From assembly GCF_012034205.1 (NCBI RefSeq), contig NZ_JAATEM010000025.1, forward strand, positions 1-64,000: DNA of 64,000 nucleotides. Reading direction: 5' to 3'. The stretch is from Streptomyces composti (lineage in GTDB: Bacteria; Actinomycetota; Actinomycetes; Streptomycetales; Streptomycetaceae). Every line of letters begins with the position of its first letter. Position 1 is the first letter of the stretch. The notes under the pieces were generated by a model, which was given only the letters and a program-made list of their open reading frames with translations, had not been told where the DNA came from and ran no database searches. The position numbers and the translations under genes are program-made. Below, in pieces: positions 22,141 to 29,139 of the stretch.

Positions 22141-24528
22141 TCAGCCCTCCGTGGGCTCCGCGGTCGCCGCCTTCTTGCGGGTGCGGCGCGGCTTGGCCTC
22201 GGTGGCCTCGGCCGTGTCGGCGGCGGCTTCCGCCTCGGCGGCGGTCTTGCGGGTGCGGCGGGGCTTGGTCTCCGCTTCCGTGGTGTCCGTCGCGGCCTGG
22301 GCCGGGATGTCGGCCAGGGGTGCGGTGTCGGCGGTCTTGCGGGTGCGGCGGCGCGGCTTGGCCTCGGCGCCCTCCGCGGTGTCCGCCACGGCCTCGGCGG
22401 CCTTCCTGCGGGTACGGCTCGGCTTGGCCTCGGCGTCAGCGGCTTCCGCGGTCGCCGCCTTCTTGCGGGTGCGGCGCGGCTTGGCCTCGGTGGCCTCGGC
22501 CGTGTCGGCGGCGGCTTCCGCCTCGGCGGCGGTCTTGCGGGTGCGGCGGGGCTTGGTCTCCGCTTCCGTGGTGTCCGTCGCGGCCTGGGCCGGGATGTCG
22601 GCCAGGGGTGCGGTGTCGGCGGTCTTGCGGGTGCGGCGGCGCGGCTTGGCCTCGGCGCCCTCCGCGGTGTCCGCCACGGCCTCGGCGGCCTTCTTCCGCG
22701 TGCGACGCGGCTTCGCCTCGCCGGTCTCGGCGCTCCCGGCCGTCCCGGCCGTCTCTGCGGCGCCCTCGGCCGAGTCGACCGCGGTCTGTGCGGCCGCGGA
22801 CTTCCGGGTGCGGCGGCGGCGCGGCTCGGCGGCGGGAGCCTCGGGCTCCTCGGCCACCACCGGGTCCGTGCTCGCCCCGGCCGCCGGGGTGACCTCGGCC
22901 GTCGTCTCCGCCGCGGCCGTCTCGGCCGAGCGGCGGGTGCGGCGGCGCGGCTTGGCCGGAGCCTCGGCGGCGTCCTCGGCCGTGCCCTCGGCCGTCGCGA
23001 CGGCGGCCTCTGCCGCCGGTGCCGCCTCGGCCGCGACCCCGCCGCGCGTGCGGCGGCGTCGTCGCGGTGTGCGGGCGGCCGTGCCGTCCTCGGCCTCACC
23101 GGTGCTCTCGCTCACCGCGGGCTGGGCCTGACCGGCCTCGTCCAGCGGCGTGCCCGCGCGCAGACGCCGGCGGCGGCGCGGCGTACGCGCCGGGCGCTCG
23201 CGGTCGGCGGAGCGGCCGCCGCGCCCGCGCGGACCGCGGCCGCCCGGCTCGCCCAGGTCCTCCACCTGCTCGGCGTCCAGCCCGGCACGGGTCCGCGCCG
23301 AGCGCGGCAGGACACCCTTGGTGCCCTCGGGGATGCCGAGGTCGCTGAACAGGTGCGGGGAGGTGGAGTACGTCTCCGGCGGGTCGTTGAAGTCCAGCTC
23401 CAGCGCCTTGTTGATCAGCTGCCAGCGCGGGATGTCGTCCCAGTCGACCAGCGTGATCGCCGTGCCCTTGGCGCCCGCGCGGCCGGTGCGGCCCACCCGG
23501 TGCAGGTAGGTCTTCTCGTCCTCGGGCGACTGGTAGTTGATGACGTGCGTCACGCCCTCGACGTCGATGCCCCGGGCGGCGACGTCGGTGCAGACCAGCA
23601 CGTCCACCTTGCCGTTGCGGAAGGCGCGCAGCGCCTGCTCGCGGGCGCCCTGGCCGAGGTCGCCGTGGACCGCGCCGGCGGCGAAACCGCGCCGCTGGAG
23701 CTGCTCGGCGATGTCGGCGGCCGTCCGCTTGGTGCGGCAGAAGATCATCGCCAGTCCGCGACCCTCGGCCTGCAGGATGCGGGCGACCATCTCCGGCTTG
23801 TCCATGGAGTGGGCGCGGTAGACGAACTGCTTGATGTTCGCCACCGTGGCGCCCTCGTCGTCCGGCGCGGTGGCCCGGATGTGCGTGGGCTGCGACATGT
23901 AGCGGCGGGCCAGGCCGATGACCGCGCCCGGCATGGTGGCCGAGAACAGCATGGTCTGGCGCCGGGCCGGAAGCAGATTGATGATCTTCTCGACGTCGGG
24001 CAGGAAGCCCAGGTCGAGCATCTCGTCGGCCTCGTCCAGCACCAGGGCCTTGACGTGGCTGAGGTCCAGCTTCTTCTGGCCGGCCAGGTCCAGCAGGCGG
24101 CCCGGGGTGCCGACGACCACGTCGACGCCCTTCTTCAGCGCCTCCACCTGCGGTTCGTAGGCGCGGCCGCCGTAGATCGCGACGACGCGCACATTGCGCA
24201 CCTTGCCGGCGGTGAGCAGGTCGTTGGTGACCTGGGTGCACAGCTCGCGGGTGGGGACGACGACCAGCGCCTGCGGGGCGTCGGTGAGGTCGTCCGGCTC
24301 GGCGCGGCCCGCCTCCACGTCCGCCGGGACGGTGACCCGCTCGAGGAGCGGAAGGCCGAAGCCGAGCGTCTTGCCGGTGCCGGTCTTGGCCTGGCCGATG
24401 ACGTCCGTGCCCGAGAGGGCGACGGGGAGCGTCATCTCCTGGATGGGGAAAGGTGTGGTGATGCCGACGGCTTCCAGGGCCTCGGCGGTCTCGGGAAGGA
24501 TCCCGAGCTCTCGGAACGTCGTAGTCAG
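22141..24528 (-). CDS. DEAD-box RNA helicase with long repetitive Lys/Arg-Ala tail
   Basis: A 795-residue RhlE/DeaD-like helicase. With the start proposed here the Q motif (GITTPFPIQ) is present, followed by AKTGTGKT, PTRELCTQV, TPGRLLDL, DEAD, SAT, and the C-terminal domain motifs up to HRVGRTGRAG. Residues 370-795 form a disordered basic tail of about 20 KPRRTRK-type elements, a typical RNA-binding extension. The first normal start codon (ATG at 24435) would remove the Q motif. The upstream frame contains no ATG, GTG or TTG before a stop; a CTG at 24528 lies seven bases after GAGG and gives LTTTFRELGILPETAEALEA, the family N-terminus. I therefore start at CTG. Orthologue of Rv3211. Confidence 0.9.
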   Translation of the reverse strand: MTTTFRELGILPETAEALEAVGITTPFPIQEMTLPVALSGTDVIGQAKTGTGKTLGFGLPLLERVTVPADVEAGRAEPDDLTDAPQALVVVPTRELCTQVTNDLLTAGKVRNVRVVAIYGGRAYEPQVEALKKGVDVVVGTPGRLLDLAGQKKLDLSHVKALVLDEADEMLDLGFLPDVEKIINLLPARRQTMLFSATMPGAVIGLARRYMSQPTHIRATAPDDEGATVANIKQFVYRAHSMDKPEMVARILQAEGRGLAMIFCRTKRTAADIAEQLQRRGFAAGAVHGDLGQGAREQALRAFRNGKVDVLVCTDVAARGIDVEGVTHVINYQSPEDEKTYLHRVGRTGRAGAKGTAITLVDWDDIPRWQLINKALELDFNDPPETYSTSPHLFSDLGIPEGTKGVLPRSARTRAGLDAEQVEDLGEPGGRGPRGRGGRSADRERPARTPRRRRRLRAGTPLDEAGQAQPAVSESTGEAEDGTAARTPRRRRRTRGGVAAEAAPAAEAAVATAEGTAEDAAEAPAKPRRRTRRSAETAAAETTAEVTPAAGASTDPVVAEEPEAPAAEPRRRRTRKSAAAQTAVDSAEGAAETAGTAGSAETGEAKPRRTRKKAAEAVADTAEGAEAKPRRRTRKTADTAPLADIPAQAATDTTEAETKPRRTRKTAAEAEAAADTAEATEAKPRRTRKKAATAEAADAEAKPSRTRRKAAEAVADTAEGAEAKPRRRTRKTADTAPLADIPAQAATDTTEAETKPRRTRKTAAEAEAAADTAEATEAKPRRTRKKAATAEPTEG
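22157..22693. repeat. 249-bp perfect tandem duplication in the helicase tail
   Basis: Bases 22157-22405 and 22445-22693 are identical by eye over 249 bases, offset 288 bases (96 codons), with a diverged 39-base spacer. The reading frame is preserved. Each unit encodes three KPRRTRK-type elements separated by Ala/Glu/Asp-rich spacers. Confidence 0.9.
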
Positions 24529-24918
24529 GGTGCTGCCTCTTCTGTGTGCGCGGTACGAGGCGAGCGCGGGGGTCTTGATGTGACCGTGCCGGGGACGTCG
24601 GCTGCCTTACGGGCTGTGCCGTGAGGCACGGGACCACTGCCTACGCTCCAGCGCTCGAACCGCTGAGGGTGTCCCCCTCCGGAACCCGTACGCAAGGTGC
24701 CGTACGGTCCATGAGGGCTGTCTGGTCGGAGCCGATCGGGCCACCGACCGGGCATCCTCATACATGCGGCCTGTCGAGTACGTCGACGTGCTCAGCAGGC
24801 TCATTACCACCATACCCCGGATTCGCGCACATGCGATGGCCGATTTGGTCACGTAGTCGTCGTCACACTGATCGACCAGGACCTTCCCGGATGCGGCAGG
24901 CGGGCTATTGTGCGCTTC
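24529..24918. other. divergent intergenic region, helicase/ferritin-like
   Basis: These 390 bases separate the divergent helicase and ferritin-like genes. They hold no coding frame with Streptomyces codon bias. The AT-richer part (24770-24860) is the probable promoter area for both genes, leaving the helicase mRNA with a long 5-prime leader (over 200 bases). Long leaders with autoregulation are known for cold-shock DEAD-box helicases, but I see no specific element. Confidence 0.4.
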
Positions 24919-25674
24919 ATGACGAGCTCTGACAAGCCTGATCGCGCCGCGGACGCCCCCGAGACCACCGACGCACACACCGGTGTCGCTGCCCTCGACT
25001 GGGCGGCCGCCTCAGCCGACCCGCAGTACCGCGCCGCCGTCGTGGACCTGCTCGGCGCGCTCGCGTACGGGGAGCTGGCGGCGTTCGAGCGGCTGGCGGA
25101 GGACGCCAAGCTGGCGCCCACGCTGGAGGACAAGGCGGAGCTGGCGAAGATGGCCTCGGCCGAGTTCCACCACTTCGAGCGGCTGCGGGACCGGCTGGCG
25201 GAGATCGGTGAGGACCCGACCAGCGCGATGGAGCCGTTCGTCGCCGCGTATGACGGCTTCCACAAGCAGACCGCGCCCTCCGACTGGCTGGAGGGGCTCG
25301 TCAAGGCGTACGTCGGCGACTCCATCGCCAGCGACTTCTACCGTGAGGTCGCCGCCCGGCTGGACTCCGACACCCGCGCCCTGGTGCTGGCCGTACTGGA
25401 CGACACCGGGCACGGCGGCTTCGCCGTGGAGAAGGTGCGCGCGGCGATCGAGGCGGATCCGCGGGTGGGCGGACGGCTGGCGCTGTGGGCGCGGCGTCTG
25501 ATGGGCGAGGCCCTGTCCCAGTCGCAGCGGGTGGTCGCCGACCGGGACGCGCTGTCCACGATGCTGGTCGGCGGCGTCGCGGACGGCTTCGATCTCGCCG
25601 AGGTCGGCAAGATGTTCTCCCGCATCACCGAGGCCCACACCAAGCGCATGGCCGCACTGGGCCTCGCGGCCTGA
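24919..25674 (+). CDS. ferritin-like fold protein (Rv3210c-like)
   Basis: A 251-residue all-alpha protein of the ferritin-like superfamily, often grouped with MiaE-like tRNA hydroxylases. Candidate metal ligands are E and H in GELAAFERL and SAEFHHFERLRDRL of helices 1-2, and in later helices (ASDFYREVAARL, ITEAHTKRM). The first 35 residues are acidic and disordered. The ATG at 24919 is chosen over a GTG three codons upstream. Its divergence from an RNA helicase and its neighbour DUF3107/TetR match the M. tuberculosis order Rv3211-Rv3210c-Rv3208A-Rv3208. Catalytic activity is not established. Confidence 0.82.
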   Translation: MTSSDKPDRAADAPETTDAHTGVAALDWAAASADPQYRAAVVDLLGALAYGELAAFERLAEDAKLAPTLEDKAELAKMASAEFHHFERLRDRLAEIGEDPTSAMEPFVAAYDGFHKQTAPSDWLEGLVKAYVGDSIASDFYREVAARLDSDTRALVLAVLDDTGHGGFAVEKVRAAIEADPRVGGRLALWARRLMGEALSQSQRVVADRDALSTMLVGGVADGFDLAEVGKMFSRITEAHTKRMAALGLAA

Positions 25675-25840
25675 CACGGCTCCCTCGTCGGAGAGGGTGA
25701 CCGTACCTGCCCCGGGGGCGGCGAGGACCGCGCATCTCACCTCGACCGAGGGCGCCCGGGTCCGCGGCGCCGTACGCGGTTCCCCGCGCCCCCCGGGTCC
25801 GTGCGCCGCGCCCTCTTCGGTACGACGGCCCCGGCGGCCC

Positions 25841-26110
25841 TTACGCGGTCGCCGACCGCCCCCGCAGTCTTCCCGCGGGCCGCAGCAGCAACGACAGAGA
25901 CGCCACGCAGACGATCACCGCACCCAGCAGGCCGGCCGCCAGGCCACCCGCCTCCAGCGCCGTATCCGCGAGAAAGGCACCGAACAGGGCTCCGGCCACC
26001 CCCGTGGACAGCACCAGCGCACGGGCCGGAAGCCGGTGCGACAACCAGTGGGCGGCCACCCACGACAGAGCAAGGCCGAGGATCGCGGAGCTGAGCGCTT
26101 GCAAGAGCAT
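25841..26110 (-). CDS. small membrane protein, GlsB/YeaQ-like
   Basis: An 89-residue protein with three hydrophobic segments (ALSSAILGLALSWVAAHWL, ALVLSTGVAGALFGAFLA, LAAGLLGAVIVCVASLSLLLR) and a short basic tail. Glycine spacing in the second and third helices resembles the GlsB/YeaQ/YmgE stress-associated membrane family. The ATG at 26110 follows GGAGGGACCCCCGAG. The upstream extension of the frame passes through the low-complexity repeats at 26267-26350 and is not coding. Function unknown. Confidence 0.7.
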   Translation of the reverse strand: MLLQALSSAILGLALSWVAAHWLSHRLPARALVLSTGVAGALFGAFLADTALEAGGLAAGLLGAVIVCVASLSLLLRPAGRLRGRSATA

Positions 26111-26266
26111 CTCGGGGGTCCCTCCCACATGGCCGGCCTGCTCACATCGGTCGTAGCCCGGTTTACCCCTGACCTGCGGAATCCAATCCTCCCCTGTGGG
26201 GGTTCCGTGCTCCATCCGTGGACGCGCGCCCTGGTGACGGCGCGAGCACGCCGAGGGCACGACGGG

Positions 26267-26350
26267 AGCGGGCGGCAGCACCACGAGAGCGGACGAGAGC
26301 GGACGGCAGCACCACGAGAGTGGACGGCAGCACGACGAGAGCACGACGAG
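26267..26350. repeat. degenerate tandem repeats in intergenic region
   Basis: Repeats of the type GGACGGCAGCACCACGAGAG occur about four times with small changes, between the small membrane gene and the DUF3107 terminator. No coding frame fits. The 300-base gap 26111-26410 contains only this array and the terminator. Confidence 0.7.
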
Positions 26351-26384
26351 AAAGGGCCCGGCGGTGTCGTACCGCCGGGCCCTT
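26351..26384 (-). terminator. intrinsic terminator of the DUF3107 gene
   Basis: AAAGGGCCCGGCGGT pairs with ACCGCCGGGCCCTT around a 5-base loop, 27 bases downstream of the DUF3107 stop on the minus strand. Flanking A's on the plus side provide a short U-run on the transcript. Confidence 0.8.
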
Positions 26385-26410
26385 CGCCCGTATGTGTCCC
26401 GCGCGTTCCG

Positions 26411-26638
26411 CTACAGCGCGCCGAAGCCCACCTTGCGCGGAGCGGGCTCGCCGATCTCGACGTACGCGACCCGGTCGGCCGGGACGAGGAGCTTGCGGCC
26501 GTGCTCGTCCACCAGGCTCAGCAGCTGCGACTTCCCGGCCAGCGCCTCGGCCACCACGCGCTCGACCTCCTCGGCGCTCTGACCGCTCTCCAGAACGATC
26601 TCGCGCGGCGCGTGCTGCACGCCGATCTTGACCTCCAC
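26411..26638 (-). CDS. DUF3107 family small protein
   Basis: A 75-residue beta-rich protein of the DUF3107 family (TB9.4, Rv3208A in M. tuberculosis). The sequence runs MEVKIGVQHAPREIVLESG, an amphipathic helix (SAEEVERVVAEALAG) and two strands (KLLVPADRVAYVEIG). GTG start preceded by GGAGGGACATAGCC. It is found next to the same TetR regulator across actinobacteria. Length equals the family norm. No molecular function is known. Confidence 0.9.
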   Translation of the reverse strand: MEVKIGVQHAPREIVLESGQSAEEVERVVAEALAGKSQLLSLVDEHGRKLLVPADRVAYVEIGEPAPRKVGFGAL

Positions 26639-26782
26639 GGCTATGTCCCTCCGACGGTCAGTGAAGTGCGCGACCTACCGCGCCGTACTCCGCACACATT
26701 AGCCCGGTGAGGGGACCTGCACGGTCCGCCCGGCCACGCCAGGAGCGAACAGCCGACGGGAACAGACGCCCGCCCGCCGCGC

Positions 26783-27451
26783 TCAGCGCTGCTGCTCGCC
26801 GCCCTGCTGCTGACCGGCGTCGCTGCCGTGCAGCGGGAAGCCGGCGATGCCCCGCCAGGCGAGCGAGGTGAGCAGTTGGACCGCCTGGTCGCGCGGCACC
26901 GTGCGGTCGCTGTGCAGCCAGGCCCGCGCCACCACCTGGGCGAGACCGCCCAGACCCGAGGCGAGCAGCATCGACTCGTCCCGGGACAGGCCGGTGTCCT
27001 CGGCGATGACCTCGCAGATCGCCTCGGCGCAGTCGTTCGTGACCTTGTCGACCCGCTCGCGCACGGCGGGCTCGTTGGTCAGGTCCGACTCGAAGACCAG
27101 GCGGAAGGCCCCGCCGTCGTCCTCCACGTAGGCGAAGTACGCGTCCATGGTCGCCCGGACGCGCTGCTTGTTGTCCGTCGTCGACGCCAGCGCGTTGCGC
27201 ACGGCCTGGATCAGTGACTCGCAGTGCTGGTCCAGCAGTGCGAGATAGAGGTCGAGCTTGCCCGGGAAGTGCTGGTAGAGCACCGGCTTGCTCACGCCGG
27301 CGCGCTCGGCGATGTCGTCCATCGCAGCCGCGTGGTAGCCCTGCGCGACGAACACCTCCTGGGCGGCGCCCAGCAGCTGGTTCCGTCGGGCTCGGCGCGG
27401 CAGGCGGGTGCCCTTCGGGCGTACCGCCTCTGTCTGCTCGATGGCTGTCAC
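26783..27451 (-). CDS. TetR-family transcriptional regulator (Rv3208-like)
   Basis: A 222-residue TetR-family repressor. The N-terminal helix-turn-helix is QLLGAAQEVFVAQGYHAAAMDD followed by IAERAGVSKPVLYQHFPGKLDLYLALLD, the canonical TetR block. The C-terminal ligand domain is all-alpha; the C-terminus is Gln/Gly-rich. The GTG at 27451 (VTAIEQTEAVRPKG) is preceded by GGGAGG. An ATG four codons upstream has no ribosome site. Its mycobacterial orthologue sits beside TB9.4, as here with DUF3107. A CGGTaACCG palindrome at about 27509-27517 in the promoter could be an autoregulatory site. Confidence 0.9.
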   Translation of the reverse strand: MTAIEQTEAVRPKGTRLPRRARRNQLLGAAQEVFVAQGYHAAAMDDIAERAGVSKPVLYQHFPGKLDLYLALLDQHCESLIQAVRNALASTTDNKQRVRATMDAYFAYVEDDGGAFRLVFESDLTNEPAVRERVDKVTNDCAEAICEVIAEDTGLSRDESMLLASGLGGLAQVVARAWLHSDRTVPRDQAVQLLTSLAWRGIAGFPLHGSDAGQQQGGEQQR

Positions 27452-27627
27452 GCCGCCTCCCATTGTCGTCCACATGCGGTGTGAGCCGCGCCGCCATCGT
27501 ACTTTTCGGTAACCGTGGTGTGCGCGGTGAGAACGCAGAATTTCACGGACCGGACGACGACGAAAGCGGCACGGACGGTTTCAAACGTCGCAGGAGCGGG
27601 CAACACGCGGTCTCTCCCCTGCTCCGA

Positions 27628-27855
27628 TCAGCGGTAGTCGTCCTCGTCCAGGGAGACGATCCGAGCCTGTTCCAGCAGGTCCGCCTCGTTGGCGCGGTCC
27701 GGGTCGACGCCCGTCAGCGGGTCGTCGTGCTCCGGCATGATGTCCGCCTGCTGCTCGGCCGCGTCGACCCTGGGGGCCTCGACGTCGTACTCCTCGCCCT
27801 CCTGGGCGTCCTCGACTTCCTCGAGCGTCTCCGGGTCGGTGGGGTCAACGGCCAT
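27628..27855 (-). CDS. small acidic conserved protein
   Basis: A 75-residue, very acidic protein (runs such as DPETLEEVEDAQEGEEYDVEA and DEDDYR at the C-terminus) with no cysteines or hydrophobic segments; probably disordered. The ATG is preceded by GGGAGCCCGAC. Third-position GC is high and the ribosome site is good, so it is likely expressed. It lies upstream of the TetR gene on the same strand and divergent from the alpha/beta-hydrolase. I do not recognise a family. Confidence 0.65.
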   Translation of the reverse strand: MAVDPTDPETLEEVEDAQEGEEYDVEAPRVDAAEQQADIMPEHDDPLTGVDPDRANEADLLEQARIVSLDEDDYR

Positions 27856-28063
27856 GTCGGGCTCCCTTCCTACGATCGTCCCTGGTGATGCAGGGGCCAT
27901 ATGCGGGTGCCCTCTGTCCGAGCCTAGGAGACACCCGATCCGGACGCTATGCGATGAGCGACCCTCAGGTGACCCGGTGCGCACCCGGTGACCGGCCGTT
28001 TTCGACCGGCGCTGTGACGGCGAACACATGAACCACCGCGTGATCGTCTCGTAACATTGCCGC

Positions 28064-29131
28064 ATGTCTTCGACCGAGCTGCCGTCCGTGCCGCCCGCAA
28101 ACGTGCTGCCCAAGGCGGCCGCCGTGAGGGTCGGGGAGGGCGAGCATCTCAGGTCGGTCCGGCTGCCCGGCGTCACCCTGACACTACGGGCACGCAGGCC
28201 CGCGCGGGAGGGGCTGCCGCCCGCCCTCTACGTCCACGGCCTGGGCGGCTCCTCGCAGAACTGGTCGGCGCTGATGCCGCTGCTCGACGACGTCCTCGAC
28301 AACGAGGCCGTCGACCTGCCGGGCTTCGGCGATTCCCCGCCCCCCGACGACGGCAACTACTCGATCACCGCGCACGCCCGCGCGGTGATTCGCTATCTGG
28401 ACGAGTCCGGGCGCGGCCCGGTCCACCTCTTCGGCAACTCGCTGGGCGGGGCGGTCGTCACCCGGGTCGCCGCCGTGCGCCCCGACCTGGTCCGCACGCT
28501 CACCCTGGTGTCGCCCGCCCTGCCCGAACTGCGGGTGCAGCGCACCGCCGTGCCGACGGCGCTGCTCGCGGTGCCCGGGGTGGCACCCCTGTTCACCCGC
28601 ATCACCCGTGAGTGGACCGCGGAGCAGCGGGTGCGCGGCGTGCTGGCGCTCTGCTACGGCGACCCCTCGCGGGTGACTCCGGAGGGCTTCCGCAACGCCG
28701 TGCACGAGATGGAGCGGCGCATGCGACTGCCGTACTTCTGGGACGCGATGGCCCGCTCCGCGCGCGGGCTCGTCAACGCCTACACCCTCGGTGGCCAGCA
28801 CGCTCTGTGGCGCCAGGCCGAGCGGGTGCTGGCGCCGACCCTGCTGATCTACGGCGGCCGGGACAAGCTCGTCGGCTTCCGCATGGCCCAGCGGGCGGCC
28901 CGCGCCTTCCGGGACTCCCGCCTTGTGACGCTGCCCGACGCCGGCCATGTGGCGATGATGGAGTATCCCGAGACGGTGGCCGCCGCATTTCGTGAACTCC
29001 TCGCCGATGCGGGGGAATCTCCGGCCGAGGGGGCTACCTTGGTCCGGGGCGCGAAGGGCGCCCCGGACGCGTCCGCCGGTGCGGACGCGGCCGCCGACGG
29101 CGGAGTCACCGCCGACAACGTGAGGGGCTGA
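28064..29131 (+). CDS. alpha/beta-hydrolase
   Basis: A 355-residue alpha/beta hydrolase. Oxyanion strand YVHGLGGSSQNW, nucleophile Ser in FGNSLGG, acid Asp in IYGGRDKLVGF and His in PDAGHVAMMEYPE are all visible. A low-complexity tail of about 50 residues (GADAAADGG) follows the catalytic domain. No signal peptide. It precedes the DUF3152 gene by 8 bases on the same strand, so the two are co-transcribed; the pairing hints at lipid or envelope metabolism, but the substrate is unknown. Confidence 0.85.
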   Translation: MSSTELPSVPPANVLPKAAAVRVGEGEHLRSVRLPGVTLTLRARRPAREGLPPALYVHGLGGSSQNWSALMPLLDDVLDNEAVDLPGFGDSPPPDDGNYSITAHARAVIRYLDESGRGPVHLFGNSLGGAVVTRVAAVRPDLVRTLTLVSPALPELRVQRTAVPTALLAVPGVAPLFTRITREWTAEQRVRGVLALCYGDPSRVTPEGFRNAVHEMERRMRLPYFWDAMARSARGLVNAYTLGGQHALWRQAERVLAPTLLIYGGRDKLVGFRMAQRAARAFRDSRLVTLPDAGHVAMMEYPETVAAAFRELLADAGESPAEGATLVRGAKGAPDASAGADAAADGGVTADNVRG

Positions 29132-29139
29132 GGCGCGAC

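Noticed and set aside
22157..22693. CRISPR-like or transposon repeat
   Set aside because: The duplicated units are in frame inside the helicase gene, encode regular basic repeats and have no spacer variation or terminal inverted repeats.
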